40,423 nt of DNA from Treponema sp. GTDB lineage: Bacteria > Spirochaetota > Spirochaetia > Treponematales > Treponemataceae. The stretch is taken from NCBI GenBank assembly GCA_018384055.1, contig JAHAZL010000072.1:1-40423 (forward strand), in the 5' to 3' direction. Within the stretch, counting starts at the first letter, position 1. Every line of letters begins with the position of its first letter. Shown here piece by piece: positions 24,037 through 32,845 of the stretch. Made by a program: the position numbers and the translations under genes. Under the pieces are notes generated by a model. The model had not been told where the DNA came from. It did not search any database and worked only from the letters and a program-made list of their open reading frames with translations.

Positions 24037-25797
24037 ATGGAAGGAAACTTTATCAATAGAAAAAAAAGCTTCGAATTAGAAATGATGGACACAGGCCGTT
24101 TCAAGAATCTGGGGTGCGGTGCATTTTTCATCATATACACACTCTACTCTTCCAATATAATCAGGATGATGTCCAGGAAGGAATTGATAGTATTTATACT
24201 TGTGATTCTAACTTTTGCAATCATTTCACAGTTTCTTGTGGCTCCATACACCAACAGAATCCTTACAAAAGACATTTCCGACAGGCTTGCAAAAAATGAA
24301 CAGGGACAACTTACAACCGATGCAAGAACATCACTGCTCAAGGATTTACTTTCACTCCCAAAATCAGTATGCATTGAAGTTATTCTCGTAATTCTTGCAG
24401 CTTCCATTACACCGGTAATTATTCTCCTTATAAAATTCCACATCACAATGTACATTTTTCTTCATATTGTAAACTGTTGTATCTGTGGACTTTACATATC
24501 AGGAGCAACAGCCTTTTGTTATTCTGAAACTCTATGCTGCAAAGTTGCAACAACCCTTATAGAGCAGGGAATAAACAAAGCAGCCATCCACAAGGATAAA
24601 TTCTACGGGGCAAGTGCGAAAAAGAGAATTTTCTATTTTACAATACTGCCAATCATTATTTCTTCCGCAGCACAATGCACAATCCTCAATGCGTCACTTT
24701 TTGAAGGATGGAAAAACAGCATTGCCTACAGGCATATTATTTTCGTCATCACTTGCAATGCATCAATAAGCATAGCTGTTGGATATTACCTTCACAAAAT
24801 TCTTACCGTCAATACAAGAAACATTACGATAGTTCTTGAAAAACTTACTGACCATAAGAACAACCTTTTTCTTCCAACAGACTTGAACCATGAACTTTCA
24901 TACAGCATTTTTCTTATTGATGAACTCATCAACTACCTGAGGGAAATTTCCTATGAAGCTGCAACGACAGGAGAAGACATATTTACTTCATCACAGAAAC
25001 TTTCCAAGGATGCAAACATAACAGCTGAAACTTCCATTTCGGAAGCCGCCGCTATCAAGCAATGTCTTGCAACAATGGAAAATGCAAAAAATCAGCACAA
25101 GAAGATATCGTCTCAAATAAACATGATACAGAAATCCGCTTCTTCAACAAAGAATTCCGCAGACACTTCTTCAAACCTCCTTAAGGCTGGAATTCAAAAA
25201 ATGTCAGAAATCACTCAGTCAAACCTCGATACAATTTACGGTATCAAGGAACTCAGCGAAAGGGTTGATTCTATATGCACAGTAATTGATGCCATTGACG
25301 CAGTTGCAGAAAGGACAAAGACAATTGCCTTTAACGCAGAACTTGAAGCTTCAATGGTCGGTGAACAGGGAGAAAAATTCCACATCGTTGCAAATGAAAT
25401 TTTAAGGCTTGCGGCATCCATAAAAACTTCAAATTATGAAATAAGACAGAAAGTAACGGACATTCTCCATTCCTGCGACAACCTGATAATCTCAAGTGAA
25501 TCGGGAACACAGAAAACAAGGGAAGGCAGCGAATTCTACCTTAAACTTGAATCAAACTTCAGGGACCTTTGTCTTTCCAGCGAAATTACTGCAGAAAGTT
25601 TGAGAAAAGTCATGGACATTACTGACATTCAGCAGGGAGCCTTCGAACAGATAAATTCCATTCTTGCAGAAATCAATGTTGGCTTTGAAAACTTCTCTCA
25701 AAACAGCCAGAGAATCAGTCAGGAAACAAAAGCCCTCAACGAATCTGCAGCAGACCTTGGATATTCCAACAAAATGACGAATGGAGGAAGGAAATGA
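24037..25797 (+). CDS. Multi-pass methyl-accepting chemotaxis protein 1
   Basis: 586 residues. Six predicted membrane helices (about 27-43, 50-69, 109-132, 136-160, 197-217, 232-253) replace the usual two-helix plus periplasmic sensor layout; no ligand-binding domain of any size lies outside. The cytoplasmic loop before helix five has GINKAAIHKDKFYGA, a motif shared with the next three receptors. Residues 260-586 form the long coiled-coil signalling domain, with the hairpin tip ERTKTIAFNAELEA (425-438). The canonical receptor tip reads QTNLLALNAAIEAARAGE, so this one is strongly altered and has Arg where Gln is usual. It starts 14 nt after the cyclase and overlaps receptor 2 by ATGA. Confidence 0.87.
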   Translation: MEGNFINRKKSFELEMMDTGRFKNLGCGAFFIIYTLYSSNIIRMMSRKELIVFILVILTFAIISQFLVAPYTNRILTKDISDRLAKNEQGQLTTDARTSLLKDLLSLPKSVCIEVILVILAASITPVIILLIKFHITMYIFLHIVNCCICGLYISGATAFCYSETLCCKVATTLIEQGINKAAIHKDKFYGASAKKRIFYFTILPIIISSAAQCTILNASLFEGWKNSIAYRHIIFVITCNASISIAVGYYLHKILTVNTRNITIVLEKLTDHKNNLFLPTDLNHELSYSIFLIDELINYLREISYEAATTGEDIFTSSQKLSKDANITAETSISEAAAIKQCLATMENAKNQHKKISSQINMIQKSASSTKNSADTSSNLLKAGIQKMSEITQSNLDTIYGIKELSERVDSICTVIDAIDAVAERTKTIAFNAELEASMVGEQGEKFHIVANEILRLAASIKTSNYEIRQKVTDILHSCDNLIISSESGTQKTREGSEFYLKLESNFRDLCLSSEITAESLRKVMDITDIQQGAFEQINSILAEINVGFENFSQNSQRISQETKALNESAADLGYSNKMTNGGRK

Positions 25798-27653
25798 CTT
25801 TTACAAAAAAACTGGTTGAAGACTTCAACAAATATCCTTTTGACTATCAGGTAATGGTTACCATGTTACCTCTGACAATGCTGACAAACACCATCATTAT
25901 TACTTACTGCACCTGCGCAACAAAAATTCCAATGAACTATACCTGGATTCAGTTAACCTGGATTTCTTTCATCACATTCCTTGGAACCATAATAACAGAA
26001 ATTCTATTCCATTTTTTAGTTACAAAACCTTTATCAAACAGCTTTACCTTATGGGAATCTACGGAACTTACAGCAAAAGAAAGAACTGACATTCTGGAAG
26101 CAACTGGTTCCTACCCTATCAAGAAAGCTTATGAACTTGGATTCATATTCACAATGACGGGCGGAATATACGCCTTATGCTCGTACTACATTCTCAAAGT
26201 AGACAGACATGTTAGCATTTTCTATTTTCACCTTTACATTTCCCTTGCCTACATCTTCACATTGATTTCAATTTACATTATTGAAAGGAAATGCAGCAAT
26301 TTTGCGATAAAAATTGCCTCACAGGGAATTGAACTTAAGGAAAAAAAGTTCTTTGGTCTTTCACAGAGAGATAACTTCATCATATACCTTGTACTCCCTA
26401 TCATCGGAACCTCCCTTGTATCGCTTCACGCAGTATTCTTTTCATTTCATCCTCAGACAATTTATTTCACTAATGACGGGAATTCTATGGATACAATGAT
26501 GAAAATGAAACAGCTTGGCATGTACATCAAAATGAATTATACAAAACCTGAAATCATGAATTTCATGTTTAAGATTTCATTTGCAAATGCCATAAGCACC
26601 TGTATTCTTGTTCTTTTTTACTATATAAGAATTCTGAACAGTGCAAAGCTCATGCAGAATTCCCTTGTCATGCTCAACAACAAAAACATCGACAACAACA
26701 ATCTTTTTGAAGTAAATATTTTCTCAGAAGATTCCTACACAATGCACCTCATCAACAGGACAATCCTCCTCTTTGATTCCATCATCAGAAACAACACCAA
26801 AACAATCAATGACATCGATGAAATCTCAAAAATGCTTTCTGAAATTTCTGCGCAGACAACAGAAAACGTAATCAAGCAGTCTGCAAATATTGAAGAAATT
26901 CTTGCAACTATGCAGAGCGTAGACAACCTCTCAAACAAAATCGAGACAAACTTTAACGAAGTCATTACGGTTGCTTCAAAAACAATGGGTAGCGTAGACA
27001 CAACCTTCGTTGGCCTGAACGAAAACTTTGACAAGATCAAGGAAATAACGGAAACGAACAGAGTTACAATCGACAACTTAAAAAAGCTTTCGGAAAAAAT
27101 CCACGCCATTCGCGATGTTATTAATTCCATCGACAAATTCGCAGAACAGACAAAAACTGTTGCTTTCAATGCGGAACTTGAAGCAAACAACATAAGTGCC
27201 AACGGAGTAGACTTTACCAATGTCGCAGAGGAAATCCGACATCTTTCCAACAACATACTTGAACTTACAAAGAAAATCCACGGACAGATTACTGACATTG
27301 CCTATGCCAGCGAAGAAATCATTGCAACAGGAAACTATTGCATGAAGAAAACAAGGGAAGGCAACGAAATCTGCGTTCTGCTGGGGGAAAAGTTTGAGAA
27401 CATAAAGCAGTCTGCAAAAACAACTTCAATGGGGTCTACAAACATCAAGGAGTCACTACACGAACAGACCAACTCCTTTCACCAGATTGTTGAAACTCTG
27501 TCTCAGATTGCAAAAAGTGTCCGTAACTTCGGGGCCTCTTCAACTTCAATCGCCGAAACAATCGACAAACTCAGGCAAAATTCTTCGCACATTCTTGCCC
27601 TTAACAACAAATACAAAAAAACAGAAAATGCACAGGAAGGTAATTCTCTATGA
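25794..27653 (+). CDS. Multi-pass methyl-accepting chemotaxis protein 2
   Basis: 619 residues, the longest of the four. Membrane helices at about 21-41, 52-76, 115-134, 140-162, 194-214 and 257-278. An extra loop of about 40 residues between the last two (HPQTIYFTNDG to KPEIMN) is probably periplasmic and may be the only sizeable external part. The shared loop motif reads GIELKEKKFFGLSQR. The signalling-domain tip is EQTKTVAFNAELEA (451-464), followed by the atypical NNISANGVDFTNVAEEIRHL. It overlaps receptor 1 and receptor 3 by 4 nt each. It has few residues in common with receptor 1 outside the motifs, so the four genes are old paralogues. Confidence 0.87.
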   Translation: MTFTKKLVEDFNKYPFDYQVMVTMLPLTMLTNTIIITYCTCATKIPMNYTWIQLTWISFITFLGTIITEILFHFLVTKPLSNSFTLWESTELTAKERTDILEATGSYPIKKAYELGFIFTMTGGIYALCSYYILKVDRHVSIFYFHLYISLAYIFTLISIYIIERKCSNFAIKIASQGIELKEKKFFGLSQRDNFIIYLVLPIIGTSLVSLHAVFFSFHPQTIYFTNDGNSMDTMMKMKQLGMYIKMNYTKPEIMNFMFKISFANAISTCILVLFYYIRILNSAKLMQNSLVMLNNKNIDNNNLFEVNIFSEDSYTMHLINRTILLFDSIIRNNTKTINDIDEISKMLSEISAQTTENVIKQSANIEEILATMQSVDNLSNKIETNFNEVITVASKTMGSVDTTFVGLNENFDKIKEITETNRVTIDNLKKLSEKIHAIRDVINSIDKFAEQTKTVAFNAELEANNISANGVDFTNVAEEIRHLSNNILELTKKIHGQITDIAYASEEIIATGNYCMKKTREGNEICVLLGEKFENIKQSAKTTSMGSTNIKESLHEQTNSFHQIVETLSQIAKSVRNFGASSTSIAETIDKLRQNSSHILALNNKYKKTENAQEGNSL

Positions 27654-29413
27654 AAAGTTTTGAACATGAAGCAACTGTAAAAAGCTTTTTCCCAGATATT
27701 TGCGGTGCCGTAATCGTATTTATATATTCCCTTTTCTCTACAAAATTTTCCATTGAAGTTTTCCTTGATGCACTTAAAGTGTTTTTAGGAATCCTCATTT
27801 TCTTTCAGTTTGGTCTTGCCCTCATAACAGACCATCTGTGCTACCACAAGATTTCTACAAGAATCAAAAGTTTCTACACATCAAAAAGCACGGTAACCGA
27901 AAGGACACATCTTTTTGACGAAATCATACAGTATCCTTTTTTCACTGCATTGATGACTTTCTTCTATTTTTTTGTCGGAAGCTGCATCATCGCATACTAT
28001 CTTTATGCAGGACTGAATCAACCCCTTAACATCACGGGTCTTTTCATCATCGAAGCATTATTTGGAACCTACTTCACATCCATTTTTGCATATACTTTCT
28101 GTTCGAAAATCGTAAGCAAAATCGGAATCGACATCATAAATGCAGGAATCGAAAAAGACTATGTTATGAAAAAAAAGTTTTTTGGAATTCGTTTCAACAT
28201 GAAGGTTCTCCTCTTCGTTGCACTTCCTTGTATTTTCACCTGCATAATCAACTGCGCAGTCCTTATCGCAGGATATTATCCTTTTGAGGTTTCTTCCATA
28301 ATCGGAAACGGTGACATGCAAACCAACAGAATGTTGAACACAATCCTCATCAACAGCATCGTCATGTTTCTTTCCATTCTTTTCTTCTACAACGACATAA
28401 ATGCAAAGAACACAAGAATGACTGAAGTACTCAGCACAATCACTACTGACTTTTCTAAAATTACACCGATTGAAACAGACATTTCTGATGAATTCTCTTT
28501 CAACCATTACCTGGCAAACCAGATTATTTCCATGCTTAGAGGAATCCTTTTCCAGACAGAACAATTTGGAAAGACAATTGCTGAATCCTCTTCAGACTTG
28601 ATGCGAATTGCAAATGAAACAGAATCCACATCGGTTGAGCAGTCTACCGGTATCAAGAAAATAGTTTCAACAATGGAAAATGCAACCAACCTTTCCCACA
28701 ACATTGAAAACAGAATCATTGAGGTAACTGAAATTGCAAAACAGACAGTAGAAAAAGTAAACACTGGTTCTGAACTTCTTTCAAAGTCCCTTTCTTCCAT
28801 TTCTGCAATTGCAGATTCCAATGAAGTTACAATTCAGGGAATCAAAAACCTGAACAACAAGATCAATCAGATTTGGGAAATCGCAAACATCATAGACAGC
28901 ATCTCGGACCAGACAAAAATCATTGCCTTCAATGCAGAACTTGAAGCAACCACTGAAATCGGAGAAAGCAAGAACTTCAAAAATGTTGCAAACGAAATTC
29001 GCCGTCTTGCAAACAGCACCATGGACAGTACAAGGGAAATCAAGGCGAAAATCAGTGCTGTCCAGAAATCATCTGAACAGCTTATCAAGGCTTCACAGGA
29101 AAGCACAGATTTGATAAGGAAAGAAACTGAACTTTCAGAAAGTCTTGAAAACAAGTTTACCAACATCAACAATTCTGCAAGATACAACTCAACTTCTTCA
29201 AACGAAATCAAATATCTTGTTGAACAGCAGACAAAGGCATTTGACCAGATTGTAAACACCCTGCATCAGATCAGCACAAGCGTTCAGGGATTCTCAAAAT
29301 CAACAAGGTCCCTCATTGAAACATCCAGAAACCTGCAGGAAAATGTTAATCTTATTGAATCTGCAAGCATTTCTGACCACAACACAGAAGAAAACGAAGG
29401 AATGGAGGCATAA
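27650..29413 (+). CDS. Multi-pass methyl-accepting chemotaxis protein 3
   Basis: 587 residues. Membrane helices at about 14-30, 40-60, 98-120, 130-150, 186-207 and 228-248, with an external loop around 208-226. The loop motif is GIEKDYVMKKKFFGIR. The signalling tip DQTKIIAFNAELEA (420-433) is followed by TTEIGESKNFKNVANEIRRLANSTMDS. The flanking helices have the Gln/Glu/Ala/Ser-rich heptads expected of methylation helices (EQSTGIKKIVSTMENA, VEQQTKAFDQIVNTL). It starts at ATG 27650 inside the end of receptor 2 and ends 2 nt before receptor 4. Confidence 0.87.
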   Translation: MKSFEHEATVKSFFPDICGAVIVFIYSLFSTKFSIEVFLDALKVFLGILIFFQFGLALITDHLCYHKISTRIKSFYTSKSTVTERTHLFDEIIQYPFFTALMTFFYFFVGSCIIAYYLYAGLNQPLNITGLFIIEALFGTYFTSIFAYTFCSKIVSKIGIDIINAGIEKDYVMKKKFFGIRFNMKVLLFVALPCIFTCIINCAVLIAGYYPFEVSSIIGNGDMQTNRMLNTILINSIVMFLSILFFYNDINAKNTRMTEVLSTITTDFSKITPIETDISDEFSFNHYLANQIISMLRGILFQTEQFGKTIAESSSDLMRIANETESTSVEQSTGIKKIVSTMENATNLSHNIENRIIEVTEIAKQTVEKVNTGSELLSKSLSSISAIADSNEVTIQGIKNLNNKINQIWEIANIIDSISDQTKIIAFNAELEATTEIGESKNFKNVANEIRRLANSTMDSTREIKAKISAVQKSSEQLIKASQESTDLIRKETELSESLENKFTNINNSARYNSTSSNEIKYLVEQQTKAFDQIVNTLHQISTSVQGFSKSTRSLIETSRNLQENVNLIESASISDHNTEENEGMEA

Positions 29414-29415
29414 AC

Positions 29416-31182
29416 ATGGGCAACAAATCAATTTCTTTTTCAGCAAAGCTCTATTGGTACAAAACAGCCACAATGTCTACCTGTGCAATTTTTGTATTCT
29501 GCTATACAGCTTTCTATGTTTCACTCCGCTCTTCCCAGCTTTTCTGGGCCTTCTGCTGGAGCCTTACAACCTACTGTGTAGCACAGTTCATTTTTTTCCC
29601 TTTCATTCACAAATTCTTCACAAAGGGTATGGAAAAAGACATTGCCCTCTTTGAAGAAAATGCCCTTGAAGACGTTAAGGATAGAACAAGGCTCTTCCTT
29701 GAAATGGTTAAATTTCCTTTTCTGTCATCCATCAGAACTTTCTTCTACGCATTAGGCGCAACAGCTTTCCTCTGCTACATCTACTATAAATTTCCTGGAA
29801 TTGGTCTTGACGAGATAACAGCAAAAATTTCGTACATTGCCTGTATTTTCGGATCCTACACAACAGCAATCATCATCTACCATTTTACAGAACGCGTATC
29901 AAGAAAATACATTGAGCGCATATTGAAGGTAGGAATTGACCCTGAAATTTTGGAAAGAAAGAACTTCTTTGGAGTTAAGAAACCTTACTATGGACTTTCA
30001 ATTCTTTCCCGCTGCATCATGTTCCTTTTCATTCCAATCATATTCTCAAACATCCTTTCGTATTACCTTCTCAAGCAAGGATACATGGTAATCAATGGAA
30101 TCGTAATTGGACCAAAAGATCAGATTGTAAGAATGATCATCGCAAATATCCTTCAGATTGTTCTTTGCGGCTCCCTCATTATTCTTTTCATCCGTTACAT
30201 GATTCAGAACAACAGGCAGTTGCGCGAAGTATCCGTCGAACTTCTTGAAACAGGTAATCCAAATACGGAAATCAAAACTACTCTTTCCGACCAGATTCAG
30301 TACAATGTTTACCTTCTTGGAAAAGTTATTTCCCACTACAAGACCCTCATGGATCAGTTTTCTGATATCGGAAAGGATGTCCTTCATTCGACGGAAGACC
30401 TTTCCATCATTTCAGGTAAAATCGCCACATCCTCTTCAGAACAGAGCGGTGATGTAAAGGAAATCTTGAGCACCATGGAAGACTCCAATGCCCTTTCAAA
30501 AAATGTTGCCGCAAGAATTTCCGAAGTTTCAGACGGTACAGACAAAACAAAGGATGAAGTTTCGGAAGCCTTCTATCTTTTGAAAGAAAACATCGAGAAT
30601 CTTTCTAACATCAGTGAATCCAATCAGGGGGTCATTGACGGAATAAAAAAACTTGCAGCTCAGATCGACAACATTGACGACATCGTAACAATCATCAAGG
30701 ACATTGCAGACCAGACAAAAATCATTGCCTTCAATGCTGAACTTGAAGCCGTTTCAAACGGAAAGAACGGACGAAACTTCCACATCGTTGCAACTGAAAT
30801 CAGGCGTCTTGCAAACAACACAATGGATTCAATCCAGAAAATACAGTCATACATTGAAAGCATACAGAATGCTTCCCGTGAATTGATTTACTCTTCTGAA
30901 CAGAGCACGGAATTCATCCATGAAGAAGCAAACATTTCAAAGCAGCTTGAAAGCCAGTTCGGAGGAATCATGGAATCGTCAAACGAAACCAACGAAAAGG
31001 CAACGGAAATAACAGGAATCATCGAACAGCAGACAGCATCCTTCAACCAGATTGTCATTACCCTTCGCCAGATCAGTTCAGGAATAGAAAGTTTTGCACA
31101 GTCAACAAAGACCATTACAAATACGGTCAACGAAATGAAGAACATTGCATTCAAGCTTTCAAACATGAAGGATCATATCTAG
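29416..31182 (+). CDS. Multi-pass methyl-accepting chemotaxis protein 4
   Basis: 588 residues. Membrane helices at about 20-36, 42-64, 103-123, 137-156, 197-219 and 238-260. The loop motif is GIDPEILERKNFFGVKK. The tip DQTKIIAFNAELEA (432-445) is followed by VSNGKNGRNFHIVATEIRRLANNTMDS, the closest of the four to a normal receptor. The C-terminal helix holds EQQTASFNQIVITLRQI, a likely methylation helix repeated in receptors 2 and 3. No C-terminal pentapeptide for CheR docking is obvious in any of the four, fitting a CheR that docks by its TPRs. Last gene of the operon, followed by a strong terminator. Confidence 0.88.
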   Translation: MGNKSISFSAKLYWYKTATMSTCAIFVFCYTAFYVSLRSSQLFWAFCWSLTTYCVAQFIFFPFIHKFFTKGMEKDIALFEENALEDVKDRTRLFLEMVKFPFLSSIRTFFYALGATAFLCYIYYKFPGIGLDEITAKISYIACIFGSYTTAIIIYHFTERVSRKYIERILKVGIDPEILERKNFFGVKKPYYGLSILSRCIMFLFIPIIFSNILSYYLLKQGYMVINGIVIGPKDQIVRMIIANILQIVLCGSLIILFIRYMIQNNRQLREVSVELLETGNPNTEIKTTLSDQIQYNVYLLGKVISHYKTLMDQFSDIGKDVLHSTEDLSIISGKIATSSSEQSGDVKEILSTMEDSNALSKNVAARISEVSDGTDKTKDEVSEAFYLLKENIENLSNISESNQGVIDGIKKLAAQIDNIDDIVTIIKDIADQTKIIAFNAELEAVSNGKNGRNFHIVATEIRRLANNTMDSIQKIQSYIESIQNASRELIYSSEQSTEFIHEEANISKQLESQFGGIMESSNETNEKATEITGIIEQQTASFNQIVITLRQISSGIESFAQSTKTITNTVNEMKNIAFKLSNMKDHI

Positions 31183-31203
31183 AAGAAAAAAAGAACACGC
31201 CTT

Positions 31204-31237
31204 GCTCCAGAGCCATTCGATTCTGGGGCTTTTTTTT
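31204..31237 (+). terminator. Terminator of the chemosensory operon
   Basis: GCTCCAGAG (31204-31212) pairs with TTCTGGGGC (31221-31229; two G-U) and is followed by eight T. The T-run includes the first base of the stop codon of the convergent peptidase gene. Confidence 0.9.
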
Positions 31238-32120
31238 ATACGGGAGTTTTTGAAAAGGCAAGGACCTTAAGGATGTTTTCCATTACACCGAAGCTTTCGG
31301 CAGTAAGGGATTCTTCATTGTCCTTCTCAGAATGGAAAAGCCTCCATGTCAATGGAAGAAGGTCCTTAAAGTTTTCACGGGAGCCTTTATCCCTGACATT
31401 ACTCCTGTTAAGGACATTGGATTCAAGACTTTCATTTTGCGACACCTGCATTGCATAGATGCTTGCTTCATCTGACGGAAGCATGGTAATTGCAACGGCA
31501 GGAATTCCGCATGCAAGAAAGGAAGCATTGTCACTGTAGGCTGCGGGCAAAGTCATCCATTTTTGAGGGCTTGCGGTTTTCAAAATCTGAAGGGCCCTGA
31601 CATACAAATCACTTGCAGTCTTTACAAAGAAAGATGGAGTTTGAGGGCCAAGATTAAGTCTTGTAAGAACAGGTACTTCACCTCGGCCACAGGCATCGAA
31701 AACAAAGACATCGTCCTTTATGCCAAGACGTTGAAAAGTATTTGCAATTCCAAATGCCCCCTGTTCCATCACGCCTGTATTTGTTCCCAATTCTTCTCCG
31801 TCAGTAAAGAAAATACGGACATTGTGAAAGTCTGGATAATTTTTTAAATGAACGGCCCAGTTCATTAGCTGCCATACAGCAGCACTGTTGTCGTTTGCAC
31901 CAGGGCTTCCTTCCACCCTGTCGTGATGGGCAACAACAGTCTTTATCCTGAACCGTGGATTATAAAAGCGGGATTCAAACTGAACCAGAATATGATTTTT
32001 TCCTTCAATGACAATCCTTGCAGAATCCACACCATGGCTTTTAAGCCACGACTGAATGAAATCCGCTCTATTGCACTGGCGGCTGATGAAAATCGAAAAA
32101 TCCTCAGGCAAAAATCCCAT
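31236..32120 (-). CDS. M28-like zinc aminopeptidase family protein
   Basis: 294 residues, no signal peptide, so probably cytoplasmic. M28 features: VVAHHDRVEGSPGANDNSAAVWQL (His-x-Asp and the bridging Asp), FFTDGEELG (catalytic Glu and metal Glu) and VFVFDACG (next Asp). The family's SDH and a late His ligand are replaced here by AYSDNASF and an Asp/Glu-rich stretch (LPSDEASIY), so one zinc site may be altered; activity is not certain. It starts 5 nt after the stop of the RRM gene, with AAGGGA about 14 nt upstream, and is probably co-transcribed with it. Confidence 0.75.
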   Translation of the reverse strand: MGFLPEDFSIFISRQCNRADFIQSWLKSHGVDSARIVIEGKNHILVQFESRFYNPRFRIKTVVAHHDRVEGSPGANDNSAAVWQLMNWAVHLKNYPDFHNVRIFFTDGEELGTNTGVMEQGAFGIANTFQRLGIKDDVFVFDACGRGEVPVLTRLNLGPQTPSFFVKTASDLYVRALQILKTASPQKWMTLPAAYSDNASFLACGIPAVAITMLPSDEASIYAMQVSQNESLESNVLNRSNVRDKGSRENFKDLLPLTWRLFHSEKDNEESLTAESFGVMENILKVLAFSKTPV

Positions 32121-32125
32121 GGAAT

Positions 32126-32518
32126 TTAATATTCCCTTCCGAATGAACCGCGTCCACGGTCTTCACTGCGGCCATCGTCAGAACGGTTTATGCGGAAATT
32201 GCGGTCACGGTTTCCACCACGGAAACTGCGCTCACCACGATCACGGCCAAAGTTTCTTCCTGCACTTTCCCTTTTTTCTTCAGCGTAATTTACCCTTACA
32301 CGGCGGCCATCCACTTCCTTTCCGCTAAGCCTGGAAATGGCACCGTCGCTGTCGGCTTCATCGGAAAGTTCCACAAAGCCAAATCCCTTCGACTGGCTTG
32401 TATCCCTATCCTTAATGATTGTTGCCGAAACCACTTCACCGAATTCAGAAAAGAGTTCACTGAGTCTTTCTTCTGTTGTTGTGTAACTTAAGTTACCGAT
32501 ATAGATTCTCTTGGACAT
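32126..32518 (-). CDS. RRM-domain RNA-binding protein, RG-rich tail
   Basis: 130 residues. One RNA-recognition motif (1-82) with RNP2 IYIGNL and RNP1 KGFGFVEL, followed by a disordered tail rich in Arg, Gly, Asn and Asp (GRDRGERSFRGGNRDR...). The layout equals the bacterial Rbp proteins of cyanobacteria and others, thought to act in mRNA binding or cold adaptation. First gene of a two-gene unit with the M28-like peptidase. It has no SD; TTGATT-17-TAAATT lies directly before the ATG. Confidence 0.92.
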   Translation of the reverse strand: MSKRIYIGNLSYTTTEERLSELFSEFGEVVSATIIKDRDTSQSKGFGFVELSDEADSDGAISRLSGKEVDGRRVRVNYAEEKRESAGRNFGRDRGERSFRGGNRDRNFRINRSDDGRSEDRGRGSFGREY

Positions 32519-32524
32519 GGTCTA

Positions 32525-32553
32525 AATTTACATTGTAATATGTTTTAAATCAA
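32525..32553 (-). promoter_or_regulatory. Promoter of the RRM gene (leaderless)
   Basis: Minus strand: TTGATT (32553-32548), a 17-nt spacer, TAAATT (32530-32525), then 6 nt and the ATG at 32518. Confidence 0.5.
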
Positions 32554-32578
32554 CTTTCTTATCAGCAAAAATTGAATC

Positions 32579-32768
32579 GGACTGCGGACAAATCTGCTTT
32601 TTACCGCGCGAACAGATGCTTTTTTCGAAGAAAAAACGACCGCGGACAAGGTAGAGTTACAGCAACTGAAAGAACTGATGCTTTTTTGCGAAGCAAAAAA
32701 TGGACGCGGACTGCGGACAAATCAGTTCTTTCGAGGAATAAAATTGGCTCAAGCCAATTTTATTCCTC
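32579..32768. repeat. Repeat-rich gap with nested hairpins
   Basis: The gap 32519-32845 holds no credible gene. GGACTGCGGACAAATC occurs at 32579-32594 and 32708-32723. Two related blocks begin GATGCTTTTTT and fold around CGAAG. GAAAGAACTGA (32668-32678) pairs with TCAGTTCTTTC (32722-32732) and encloses the hairpin TTTTTTGC-GAA-GCAAAAAA (32682-32700). A perfect 17-bp palindrome GAGGAATAAAATTGGCT with its complement (32733-32749 and 32752-32768) follows. The 73-codon frame across it is only repeat translated. Confidence 0.7.
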
Positions 32769-32833
32769 ATATAACTTTTTGATATATTTATAGAAATTTA
32801 AATTAAAGTACTGTTATTTTAATAATATAGTTA

Positions 32834-32839
32834 TACAAT
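32834..32839 (+). promoter_or_regulatory. Putative -10 of the adenosine deaminase gene (leaderless)
   Basis: TACAAT followed by 6 nt and the ATG at 32846, with no SD. The -35 is not clear. Confidence 0.4.
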
Positions 32840-32845
32840 TAAAAC

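Noticed and set aside
32572..32793. 73-codon plus-strand frame before ada
   Set aside because: It is made of translated direct repeats and hairpins (RTADKS occurs twice), and has no SD.
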